Positions 6,715 through 13,349 of a stretch of DNA of 16,330 nucleotides are shown in pieces. The position numbers and the translations under genes were made by a program. Each line of letters opens with the position of its first letter. Position 1 is the first letter of the stretch. This DNA comes from Acidimicrobiaceae bacterium (GTDB lineage Bacteria; Actinomycetota; Acidimicrobiia; Acidimicrobiales; Acidimicrobiaceae), in the NCBI GenBank assembly GCA_013044365.1, contig JABEUP010000074.1, positions 1 through 16,330 on the forward strand. Reading direction: 5' to 3'. The notes beneath the pieces are model-generated. The model saw only the letters and a program-made list of their open reading frames with translations, made no database searches and was not told the DNA's origin.

Positions 6715-7908
6715 ATGACTAATCCGCTCTCTTCTGGATCCAATCCATTTGAGTTTCTTCTCGGCGATCTCTTAAACATGCTCGGATCGCAGAAGGGGAT
6801 GCACACCCAAATGGCTCGACAGATGGCGGTCTCAGTCGCGAATGATCCTCCAGATCAGCCAAACGTTGACCCGCTGGATCGGATCAAATACGAAGAATTG
6901 ACGAAGATCCTGCAAATCCATCTCCAGGGATTTACCGCGCTTCCTGAAAACACCAGCCATGACATTGCAATCGAGGCGGTCAGTAGAATCGAATGGGCAT
7001 CGAGGACCACATCCGACTGGGAAAAGTACGCTGACATGCTCCAAAAAGTGGCAGAGGTGCATCAAGATCAACTCGAAATTGGATCTGAACTCTCGAACGA
7101 TTCTGGACAGCAGGACAGTCTCTCCCAAATGATCCAGAACCTCTCGAAGATGATCAGTCCCTCGATGATTGCAATGCAACTCGGTTCAATGACCGGCCAC
7201 CTGGCAAAAGTGGCGTTTGGATCATTCGAAATTCCGGTGCCGCGCCCACCTGAAAGCACCACCATGATTATCTCTTACAACGTGGATACCTTCGCACGTG
7301 AATGGGAACTCCCGCTGGATCAAGTACGACTATGGGCCACTTTGCGAGAAATGGTAATGTCAATCGTTCTTTCGACGCCGATTATTTCAGAGAGAATCAG
7401 AGAATTAATTACTAAACACATTGAGGCGTCCACCACAAACCTAAAGCAGATACAGGACCGACTCACCCAACTTGACTTGACAGACCCGGAGGGACTTCAG
7501 GCCGCCATTTCCGATCCATCGGGAATCTTTGGTCCCAATGGACAAAGTGACGCCCAGAAAAGGATTCTCACCGACATTGGAACCACAATGGCTGTAATAG
7601 AGGGACTGGCCTCAAATGCAGTTCTCAGGTTAGGCGGACGCTTGCTCGGCAACAGCGCGGCCATCGATGAGGCTTTCATGAGAAGAAGAATTGAGCGGTC
7701 AGACGGTGAACGTCTATCTGAACAATTCTTTGGGATTGAGATAACCAGAGGTGGGATTGAGAGAGGGCAGGATTTCATCCGAGGGGTCATCGAACGTGCC
7801 GGAGAAGAAGGAGTTACCCCACTTTGGACACGTGAGGGATCATTCCCAACTCCTCCCGAACTTGAAGCTCCCGGTCTTTGGCTGGCCCGCCTAGAGTTAG
7901 AGTCCTAG
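6715..7908 (+). CDS. Zincin_2 (DUF2342) family protein lacking the metal motif
   Basis: A 397-residue protein. The C-terminal half is typical of the Zincin_2 / DUF2342 family (annotated as zinc-dependent metalloprotease or F420-associated hydrolase): IEGLASNAVLRLGG, EAFMRRRIERSDG, FFGIEITRGGIERGQDF, then PTPPELEAPGLWLAR at the end. Family members carry an HExxH-like motif (some have Arg for the first His) followed by a PWL segment; the matching place here is LREMVMSIVLSTPI (210-223), with Glu212 kept but the distal His replaced by Met215. The only His after it is His235, in TKHIEA. A zinc site in the usual place is therefore absent. The start is the ATG at 6715; the ATG four bases earlier meets a stop after two codons. 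No Shine-Dalgarno is visible. It follows the HtrA-like gene by 36 bp and its stop overlaps that of the convergent gene. M. tuberculosis Rv3195 is the relative I recall, and it sits beside a YlbL-type protease. Confidence 0.8.
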   Translation: MTNPLSSGSNPFEFLLGDLLNMLGSQKGMHTQMARQMAVSVANDPPDQPNVDPLDRIKYEELTKILQIHLQGFTALPENTSHDIAIEAVSRIEWASRTTSDWEKYADMLQKVAEVHQDQLEIGSELSNDSGQQDSLSQMIQNLSKMISPSMIAMQLGSMTGHLAKVAFGSFEIPVPRPPESTTMIISYNVDTFAREWELPLDQVRLWATLREMVMSIVLSTPIISERIRELITKHIEASTTNLKQIQDRLTQLDLTDPEGLQAAISDPSGIFGPNGQSDAQKRILTDIGTTMAVIEGLASNAVLRLGGRLLGNSAAIDEAFMRRRIERSDGERLSEQFFGIEITRGGIERGQDFIRGVIERAGEEGVTPLWTREGSFPTPPELEAPGLWLARLELES

Positions 7909-8180
7909 AATCCTTCTCCGTCAATCCCCACGCCAAGATCCCAATCAAGCACAATGTTTTCACGCTCGGCATCCCGAACAATTCTTTCCCTGTTGCGCTT
8001 GAATTGTGGATCATGGGGAGGCAGTAGCAGAAGCCTTGCATTTACCCGTTGGCGAAAATCTTCAACTACCGAACGATCTCCGGTGACACCAACCACATCC
8101 CAATGCGGTGCTACTGGCCCGAGATAAACCACCTTTATCTTGGCTGCTGGGACACTTTCGGTTTGCAAGTCACCTGGCAT
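7905..8180 (-). CDS. Conserved hypothetical small protein
   Basis: A 91-residue protein I recognise only as an actinobacterial-type conserved hypothetical. The middle (KIKVVYLGPVAPHWDVVG, residues 14-31) looks like beta strands, and the C-terminal part (LLLPPHDPQFKRNRER and then AERENIVLDWDLG) is charged and strongly patterned, which suggests conservation. No signal peptide, transmembrane helix or cysteine is present. The start is fixed by a perfect AAGGAG at 8194-8189, 8 nt before the ATG at 8180; a TTG at 8186 would be only 2 nt from it. Its stop and that of the convergent Zincin_2 gene share the palindrome CTAG. A possible minus-strand -10 element (TATAGT, 8212-8207) lies upstream. Function unknown. 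Confidence 0.75.
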   Translation of the reverse strand: MPGDLQTESVPAAKIKVVYLGPVAPHWDVVGVTGDRSVVEDFRQRVNARLLLLPPHDPQFKRNRERIVRDAERENIVLDWDLGVGIDGEGF

Positions 8181-8305
8181 AAACAATGCTCCTTGAATTT
8201 TATCTAACTATAAGAATACGCCGGCAAAGCTTAACATTGTGCTAATCATCCAGTTTGTGCCACATTATGAACCTTCTCTATCTTGTCCGGCGCATCCGTC
8301 CAGAG

Positions 8306-9505
8306 CTAAGGCTGGGCAACAGAATTTCCAATGGTGGTATATGCAATTAAAACTAGTGGAAGCAATAGAGCCATGAAAATTACGACCGGATTTAACACCT
8401 TTGGTCTGAGATTCCGGGGAAGCAGGAATATGGAGGGGAAAAGCCAAAAAAGAAACCGTGGCTTGGGGCCAAGAGCTGGATTTATTAGCACCATGACAGC
8501 TACAGCAACACAATATAGTTTCACTGAAAGCGGAAATTCCGATCGGATAACCGTGACCACGAGGTAGACCAGCACCACAAGCCCAATGAAAGCTATCCAA
8601 AAGGTCCCCCATCCTGAACCAGTGCCGCCTTCAAGCCAACTAAATATGAAACCTAAATCGATTCGGGCTCCCCAAGCCTGACCTTGCAACTTCCACCAAT
8701 AAAAAGGATCGCCCGATTTGTAGCCAAGATACGCAACGAATCCGACAAATCCCACAGGAGAAAGCACAACGGCCCATATCGATCTGTAATTCTGGTGATG
8801 GGTGATCGCTAATAATGCTTCCACAACACAGGCCAGGCAAAGGACCACTGCTAATGAACTAGTGCCAGTCGCGACCGCGGCTGCGATTCCAGCCCATATC
8901 CATTTGCGCTTAAGCAAACAACACAAAGATGCCGCAACGCATCCGATACTTAGAACCTCAGAATAGGCGATTCCAAACACTACAGCTGACCCCGGAAATA
9001 CAAGTGCTGCAGCGGTTGCCGCCAGAGAATGATCCGGCACAAGTTCCAGGCTGAGCCGCCAGATAGCATAGACCGTGGCCGCGCCGACCAAAATGGACAT
9101 CAGGTAAGCAGATGCCGGGTAGCCCAGGCCGAAGATGGTCCCGAACTTTATTACCGCCGGCCAACCAGGTTCGAATCCCCCTGGTGCGTAGGTCAAGTGG
9201 TGGCCAGTTTCGAACCCTGCCGACACATACCAAGACCGTGCGACCCGTATATACCAGTTTCCGTCCCAGGCAGCGAAAGGACCTAACCAGTTTGGAGCCC
9301 TGGTAATGCTTGCAGCTAAGACATTGCACAGAAATAGACAAACCCGGAGTCCCATGTATAGCCAGAGAACCGGGAGGAATCTGTGAGCGGAAATTCGGTG
9401 ATCCATAGGATGAGGAAGAGGAGCGAGATTATTTGAAGTTCGTTTTACGAAGTCCATATTCTCACCACAAACAATTCCATCCTTAGAAGTGCTCTCCACC
9501 ACCAT
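8306..9505 (-). CDS. GT-C fold mannosyltransferase, PIG-V-like
   Basis: A 399-residue polytopic membrane protein with about nine or more hydrophobic helices. WDGNWYIRVAR (80-90) matches the WDxxWY motif of PIG-V-like enzymes, and FPGSAVVFGIAYSEVL matches their second conserved segment (P..ff..YSE). The Asp of WDxxWY is the likely catalytic or metal-linked residue in the first extracytoplasmic loop. GT-C enzymes move a sugar, usually mannose, from a polyprenyl-phosphate donor on the outer face of the membrane; the acceptor cannot be told here. The ATG at 9505 is preceded by GGAAG with 5-nt spacing. In-frame GTG codons at 9502 and 9499 also fit the AAAGGA. A later ATG at 9457 is possible because the first 40 residues are not hydrophobic. 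It seems to be transcribed alone, divergent from the whiB side. Confidence 0.75.
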   Translation of the reverse strand: MVVESTSKDGIVCGENMDFVKRTSNNLAPLPHPMDHRISAHRFLPVLWLYMGLRVCLFLCNVLAASITRAPNWLGPFAAWDGNWYIRVARSWYVSAGFETGHHLTYAPGGFEPGWPAVIKFGTIFGLGYPASAYLMSILVGAATVYAIWRLSLELVPDHSLAATAAALVFPGSAVVFGIAYSEVLSIGCVAASLCCLLKRKWIWAGIAAAVATGTSSLAVVLCLACVVEALLAITHHQNYRSIWAVVLSPVGFVGFVAYLGYKSGDPFYWWKLQGQAWGARIDLGFIFSWLEGGTGSGWGTFWIAFIGLVVLVYLVVTVIRSEFPLSVKLYCVAVAVMVLINPALGPKPRFLFWLFPSIFLLPRNLRPKVLNPVVIFMALLLPLVLIAYTTIGNSVAQP

Positions 9506-9926
9506 CCTTTCTTCCAGTTACGATCCACCCGAGGTGGGCTCAGCTGAACTTTACCGGCGATTCAGCCCGAATATGACAACGCAAATTTAGTGTATGGAAT
9601 CTACTAAATGGCACAAATACGAAATTTGATGGTTAATGAGACAGGTTTGAAAAAATTACTTGGAATAAACAGACAACAAATTTCAGTTGTATCTCATAAA
9701 GGTGAATTAAGTTAACTCGTAGCTGAGAATATCTGTTGTGAGAAGTTGGCTTATGAACATTATCTGAGTTCAACTATTGGCCCTAATTCATTGCAACGCT
9801 GGCACAACGTGAGTACACCGATGAGAAAGGCAGAACTGACGTAGTTGCATTCAGATTCCGTGGTTATGAGCCCGTAAAGGATCAGCGGTTAGCTCCTTGA
9901 TGAGCTGAGAGACGAGGAAGTTGGGC
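9506..9926. other. AT-rich intergenic region
   Basis: About 420 bp between the divergent mannosyltransferase and whiB genes. It is richer in A and T than its surroundings and has no intact gene. It holds a possible broken helix-turn-helix reading frame (9608-9844), a 6-bp GCTGAA/TTCAGC inverted repeat near 9546, and a small AGCTC/GAGCT hairpin (9891-9906) just before the whiB ribosome-binding site. No convincing promoter was seen for either flanking gene. Confidence 0.5.
9608..9844 (+). pseudogene. Possible broken small helix-turn-helix gene
   Basis: An ATG at 9608 opens a frame of 79 codons with one internal TAA at 9713-9715. The first 35 residues include TGLKKLLGINRQQISVVSHK, which resembles the helix-turn-helix of small AlpA/MerR-like proteins that typically read LGVSRQRVxQL. 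After the stop the same frame continues LVAENICCEKLAYEHYLSS, where such proteins often have a PVAEL segment. The codons are AT-rich (AAA, TTA, ATA), unlike the neighbours, which suggests transfer. A random open frame is a real alternative. Confidence 0.25.
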
Positions 9927-10160
9927 ATGGATACTAGCTGGATGGCGAAGGGAAAATGTAGAGAACTTCCCCCTGAACTCTTCTTTCCGAGCGACGGCGT
10001 GGGCGTCGAGGTTGCAAAGAAAATTTGCGTTACATGCAAAGTAAAATCGACTTGCCTCGAATACGCAATCGCTAATCACATCGACCATGGTGTTTGGGGA
10101 GGCGCTTCAGAACGCGAGCGTCGTAGAATTGCTCGAGCCAGAAGGTTAGCAAAAGCCTAG
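9927..10160 (+). CDS. WhiB-family iron-sulfur regulator
   Basis: A 77-residue protein with the four WhiB cysteines, Cys11, Cys34, Cys37 and Cys43 (C-x22-C-x2-C-x5-C), which bind a 4Fe-4S cluster. The GVWGG turn (56-60) and a basic C-terminal tail (RERRRIARARRLAKA) for DNA contact follow. WhiB proteins are actinobacterial regulators that usually act with sigma factor region 4 and sense redox state or nitric oxide. The ATG at 9927 is preceded by AGGAAG with 6-nt spacing; the TTG at 9921 would leave no spacer. It lies 64 bp upstream of the formimidoyltransferase gene on the same strand and may be transcribed with it. The subclass cannot be assigned from sequence alone. Confidence 0.92.
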   Translation: MDTSWMAKGKCRELPPELFFPSDGVGVEVAKKICVTCKVKSTCLEYAIANHIDHGVWGGASERERRRIARARRLAKA

Positions 10161-10224
10161 GCAACTAAAATACCAGAAATGGCGCCACAAATTAGAACCC
10201 TTTGAATGGGTGTGAGCATTAACC

Positions 10225-11034
10225 TTGCTGGAATGCGTAATTAACATCTCCGAAGGCAGCGACCCTTCTATCATCACCAGGCTATCCCAAGCAGCTGGGA
10301 ATAGCCTCCTTGATATCCATTCAGACCAATACCACAACCGGTCGGTATTTACCCTTTTCGGCAGGGATGTGTACCGAGATTCCCTTGCCCTTGCCCGGAA
10401 AGCTTTTGAACTCATAGACCTAAGAGACCATGTGGGAGTGCACCCCCGAATTGGAGTGGTTGATGTGGTTCCATTCGTTCCAATTGGCGATTCCGATATC
10501 TTTGATGCCCTTCAAGCTAGAAACCGCTTCGCCAGCGATATCGCAACGCAATACTCAGTGCCTATATTTCTGTACGGTCCGGATCGTACCCTTCCTCAAC
10601 TCAGAAGAGAAGCCTTCAAGTCTCTCAGCCCGGATTATGGACCATCCACTCCTCATCTCAAATACGGATCGATTGCAGTTGGAGCTCGCGAACTATTAGT
10701 TGCATATAACATCTACCTGGCCATTCCGGACCTTTTACTAGCCAAAGAGGTTGCCGCCCAGGTCCGTTCACCTTACTTTAGAACTCTAGGACTTCAAGTG
10801 GGAAATGAAGTGCAGGTATCCGCCAACCTCGTAGATCCACTGAATCACGGGATCTACGAGCTGTATCGAACCGTTAGTAAGTTTGCCGATGTCTCTAAGG
10901 GTGAACTCGTAGGCTTGGCACCACGGAAAGTAATCGAGGAGTCACCTAAAAATCTCTGGGATATCCTCGACCTCGATATTGACAAGGCTCTGGAAATTAG
11001 AGCCGATAGAAAACTCTCGGATCCTCCGAGCTGA
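10225..11034 (+). CDS. Glutamate formimidoyltransferase
   Basis: A 269-residue protein matching the formimidotransferase N- and C-terminal subdomains of FTCD, without the cyclodeaminase domain. Motifs: ECVINISEGSD (3-13), NRSVFTLFG (38-46), DHVGVHPRIGVVDVVPFVPI (68-87) containing the conserved HPR, then VGARELLVAYN and QVSANLVDP. The enzyme moves the formimino group between N-formimino-L-glutamate and tetrahydrofolate in the cytoplasm, linking histidine breakdown to one-carbon metabolism. No other histidine-degradation gene is in the window. The start is probably the TTG at 10225, right before the conserved ECV; an in-frame stop lies just upstream and there is no clear Shine-Dalgarno. A 12-codon frame at 10206-10244 overlaps this start in another frame and might couple translation. 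The stop codon lies inside the loop of the 11015-11045 hairpin. Confidence 0.88.
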   Translation: MLECVINISEGSDPSIITRLSQAAGNSLLDIHSDQYHNRSVFTLFGRDVYRDSLALARKAFELIDLRDHVGVHPRIGVVDVVPFVPIGDSDIFDALQARNRFASDIATQYSVPIFLYGPDRTLPQLRREAFKSLSPDYGPSTPHLKYGSIAVGARELLVAYNIYLAIPDLLLAKEVAAQVRSPYFRTLGLQVGNEVQVSANLVDPLNHGIYELYRTVSKFADVSKGELVGLAPRKVIEESPKNLWDILDLDIDKALEIRADRKLSDPPS

Positions 11035-11045
11035 AGGATCCGAGA
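11015..11045 (-). terminator. Terminator hairpin of the second whiB gene
   Basis: TCTCGGATCC (11015-11024) and GGATCCGAGA (11036-11045) form a perfect 10-bp stem with an 11-nt loop. Read on the minus strand, the stem is followed by GTTTTCT, so it fits an intrinsic terminator for whiB, whose stop is 4 bp upstream. On the plus strand no T-run follows. The left arm is coding sequence for the end of the formimidoyltransferase, and that gene's TGA (11032-11034) is in the loop. Confidence 0.65.
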
Positions 11046-11048
11046 AAA

Positions 11049-11327
11049 CTAACAAAACTGGCTTGACTGCTGTTTCCGCCTGCGCTCGCGATGAAGTTTC
11101 TTGCGCTCCCTCTCACTGAGCCCACCCCAGATTCCGAAGCGCTCCTCGTTTATCAACGCGTGCTCAAGGCACTCAGACTTAACAGGACACTCACGGCATA
11201 GAGTTTTCGCCGACGCAGTAGGCACACCACGCTGAGGATAAAAAATCTCCGGATCTCTTCCCCTGCATTGAGCAAACTCCTGCCAATCGCCAAGAGTGTA
11301 ATCGTTAAGTCGGGCAACTTCCCCCAT
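11049..11327 (-). CDS. WhiB-family iron-sulfur regulator
   Basis: A 92-residue protein with WhiB cysteines Cys21, Cys44, Cys47 and Cys53 (C-x22-C-x2-C-x5-C), the FGIWGGLSERERKK turn region and a strongly basic tail (KLHRERRRKQQ). An extra cysteine is the last residue. The RDPEIFYP segment after the first Cys is typical of the family. The start is clear: a consensus AGGAGGTC at 11340-11333 lies 5 nt before the ATG at 11327 (7 nt from the end of GGAGG). It is convergent with the formimidoyltransferase and shares a hairpin with its 3' end. It differs from the upstream WhiB outside the cysteine core, so it is not a recent duplicate. Confidence 0.93.
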   Translation of the reverse strand: MGEVARLNDYTLGDWQEFAQCRGRDPEIFYPQRGVPTASAKTLCRECPVKSECLEHALINEERFGIWGGLSERERKKLHRERRRKQQSSQFC

Positions 11328-11367
11328 TGGCCGACCTCCTTCCCCCAAATTCCACAGATGTAATTAC

Positions 11368-11397
11368 TCCATACGTATCATGCTACAAGATTTACAA
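11368..11397 (-). promoter_or_regulatory. Possible promoter of the second whiB gene
   Basis: On the minus strand TTGTAA (11397-11392) is followed after 18 bp by TATGGA (11373-11368). Transcription would start near 11361, within a GTAATTAC palindrome (11360-11367), leaving a leader of about 34 nt that contains the strong ribosome-binding site. Match moderate. Confidence 0.3.
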
Positions 11398-11615
11398 AAG
11401 AGCAATAGCGATTTTCCCCCAATCCGCGCCAGTGATACTTTACCGAGAGTTTGGCAATAGTTCAAAAGAATTTACCTAAAAGGTCAGATTTTCCTAAAAC
11501 TTTTATGTTTGGTGCAAACTGTGGTCTATCTTCAGGACGGGAATTCAGTATTAAAACAAAATACTTGAAACAAACTGAAGGCAAAGTCCCGAGGAAACCT
11601 AACGCGCTACAAAAT

Positions 11616-11654
11616 ATAGAGATGGGTCCGGACCTAACCTGGACCCATCTCTAT
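11616..11654 (-). terminator. Strong terminator hairpin downstream of amt
   Basis: ATAGAGATGGGTCC (11616-11629) and GGACCCATCTCTAT (11641-11654) pair perfectly over 14 bp around an 11-nt loop. On the minus strand the stem is followed by ATTTTG, and it lies about 70 nt after the amt stop codon. The plus-strand side has TTTCTG, so it could act weakly in both directions. Confidence 0.75.
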
Positions 11655-11723
11655 TTCTGTTAGCAGTAGTGGAAAACCTAGATTTCGAATCGACGCTTCC
11701 CAAAACCCGAGACTGTTACGATG

Positions 11724-13091
11724 TCAATCGACACCCGATGCAGCAGGGAGAATCCGATGTGCTGTCTCAGTAGGTTCAACTTGCTCGCCATGGATAGCGA
11801 GGTCACCCACTTCCAGGATCTCGTCAGGAAATCTAAGAGGCACAAATATCTTCACAATCTTGAGTAGAACGAAGGTTCCAATTGCGCTGTAAGCAATTAC
11901 CCAGCCAGCAGTTTCTAATTGGAGTATGAACTGCCAGGGATGGCCGTAAACGAGCCCCGCAACCGAGACTGAAGATGACTTTCCTCCACCTAGGTAAACA
12001 ATCATCTTGGGATCAGCAAATAGCCCGGTCATAAGTCCGCCCATAAGTCCTGCAAAACCATGGGTATAAACCACGCCTAGAGCATCATCAACTTTGGCAA
12101 ATATCCACTTGGTGGACACGACGTTGAATGCAAACCAAACCACAAACGAGCCGATGATACCGATTGCGAGAGCACCCCAGCCGTTTACATATCCTGCCGC
12201 TGGCGTGATGCCAACCAGCCCAACGATCATACCGTTGACCGCACCTAAAAATGCCGGCTTGTGGTGCTTTGAAAACATATCCATAAACAGCCACGTCAGA
12301 AGAGCACCAGCAGTTGCAAGGTTGGTGTTCAAAACCGCGCTGGCAGCATCTGCGCCAGCAAAATAAGGATCTCCTCCGTTGAACCCGTTCCAACCAAGCC
12401 ATAATATTCCGGCACCCACAGCAACCAGTAAGAGGTTGGTAGGCGCCATCGTTTCGCGATCCCTCTTCAGCCTTGGGCCGATTACGGCTGCGGCGACAAA
12501 CCCGGTAACTCCTGCCGCAAGGTGAATCACATAGCCACCGGAGTAGTCAACGGCACCCTTTCCAGCAAAGTAACCGCCACCCCAGATTAGAAATGCGTTG
12601 ACCGAATAGATAAACGTCGTCCACAGTGGTACGAAAATAGCCCATGCCTTGAAACTCATCCGACCAAGCACGCTGCCCAAGAAAAGCAACGGTGTGATAG
12701 CCGCAAAGACGAACTGGAAATAGACCAGCGTAGAAGTTGGAAAACGGAACTTCGGCATCAAACCGTTGAGTAGTGGAATGTTGGCTTGAGCCTGTTCAGA
12801 CAGATGGTCTATCACCGGGCCCGGGTGTCCAATGAGCTGGCTCAAAAAACCTGGCCCAAGATTAATTGGTGCACCGAAGGACATTTTGAACGCCCACAAC
12901 ACCCAAACAATTAACACAGAAGCAAAGGCGGTAAAAGCCATAGTCATGGTGTTCACAACCCACTTCTTATGAACTAGACCCCCATAAAGAACCGCAATTC
13001 CCGGAATACTCATTAGCCCGACCAGAGTCGCGGCTAATAGTTGCCAGGCATTGTCCCCGGGACTGAGCCACGAGGGATACGGATTTAGCAT
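11724..13091 (-). CDS. amt: Ammonium transporter, Amt family
   Basis: A 455-residue polytopic membrane protein with about eleven hydrophobic helices, the usual Amt number. It carries MSIPGIAVLYGGLV near the N-terminus and the Amt signature DYSGGYVIHLAAG. Asp182 and His190 are 8 residues apart, as Asp160 and His168 are in E. coli AmtB. The second pore His is His344 in DDALGVVYTHGFAG, and the TM5/TM6 and TM10 contexts match. It imports ammonium across the cytoplasmic membrane. The start is the ATG at 13091, preceded by AGGAGG with 9-nt spacing; the frame is open for 49 more codons upstream but these look like untranslated leader. It has its own terminator (11616-11654) and an upstream GlnR-like array (13145-13182). 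No GlnK/PII gene is next to it here. Confidence 0.93.
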   Translation of the reverse strand: MLNPYPSWLSPGDNAWQLLAATLVGLMSIPGIAVLYGGLVHKKWVVNTMTMAFTAFASVLIVWVLWAFKMSFGAPINLGPGFLSQLIGHPGPVIDHLSEQAQANIPLLNGLMPKFRFPTSTLVYFQFVFAAITPLLFLGSVLGRMSFKAWAIFVPLWTTFIYSVNAFLIWGGGYFAGKGAVDYSGGYVIHLAAGVTGFVAAAVIGPRLKRDRETMAPTNLLLVAVGAGILWLGWNGFNGGDPYFAGADAASAVLNTNLATAGALLTWLFMDMFSKHHKPAFLGAVNGMIVGLVGITPAAGYVNGWGALAIGIIGSFVVWFAFNVVSTKWIFAKVDDALGVVYTHGFAGLMGGLMTGLFADPKMIVYLGGGKSSSVSVAGLVYGHPWQFILQLETAGWVIAYSAIGTFVLLKIVKIFVPLRFPDEILEVGDLAIHGEQVEPTETAHRILPAASGVD

Positions 13092-13128
13092 GAACTGCAA
13101 CCTCCTTATAGATGACTGCTGGAAAATC

Positions 13129-13134
13129 ACGCTA
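13129..13134 (-). promoter_or_regulatory. Possible amt promoter -10 element
   Basis: TAGCGT on the minus strand fits the actinobacterial TAnnnT pattern and lies 10 nt downstream of the GlnR-like array, so the -35 region would overlap the array, as expected for an activated promoter lacking a good -35. Confidence 0.3.
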
Positions 13135-13144
13135 CAAGGGCAGT

Positions 13145-13182
13145 GTTTCATAGCTATGTCAGGAATGTTACAGCCTTGTAAA
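13145..13182 (-). promoter_or_regulatory. GlnR-like operator upstream of amt
   Basis: Read on the minus strand, four pentamers are spaced by exactly 6 bp: TTTAC, GTAAC, GACAT, GAAAC. The actinobacterial GlnR operator alternates GTnAC-type and GnAAC-type pentamers with 6-bp gaps, so the second and fourth fit fully, the first has one mismatch, and the third fits poorly. It is 54-91 bp upstream of the amt start. GlnR activates amt genes under nitrogen limitation in other actinobacteria; whether this organism has GlnR is unknown. Confidence 0.45.
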
Positions 13183-13349
13183 TCCAACCCATTCGACGAA
13201 ACAGTTCGGAAACATAGCGTGCCAACAGCCTCTTCCAAACGGAGTCATACCATGTCAGGGAGTGTAAGTAACCGATCCGCAACTCGCTAGTCCAATTTTT
13301 CCGGACTGAGGAAATTCGAACCCTGGAAGTTCTAAACGTTCTAAAAGAG

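Larger units (their letters stand above)
11328..11723. other. Intergenic region between whiB and amt
   Basis: About 400 bp with no convincing gene. A plus-strand open frame at 11451-11663 starts with TTG, lacks a ribosome-binding site and runs through the terminator stem, so it is not called. The region holds the whiB ribosome-binding site and possible promoter near the left end and the amt terminator near the right end. The middle, about 11400-11610, shows nothing I can interpret. Confidence 0.5.

Noticed and set aside
9165..9190. GGTTCGAATCC resembling a tRNA T-arm
   Set aside because: It lies inside the mannosyltransferase coding sequence; with a 7-nt loop the flanking stem does not pair, and no acceptor or anticodon arm is found around it.
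11451..11663. 70-codon plus-strand open frame starting with TTG
   Set aside because: No ribosome-binding site, no recognisable motif, and it reads through the amt terminator stem.
13092..13238. 49-residue N-terminal extension of the ammonium transporter
   Set aside because: An AGGAGG with good spacing precedes the ATG at 13091, the extension is not membrane-like, and it would cover the proposed promoter and operator.
13290..13311. AGTCC/GGACT hairpin as a terminator of the VWA gene
   Set aside because: Only five base pairs, and the minus-strand sequence after it has no T-run.
13306..13330. ATTCGAACCC resembling a T-loop on the plus strand
   Set aside because: No 5-bp stem flanks it and no cloverleaf can be drawn in the 13092-13349 gap.
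13329..13345. GTTCTAAA repeated with a one-base gap just after the VWA gene
   Set aside because: Too short, no hairpin with a T-run, and no related copies seen elsewhere in the window.
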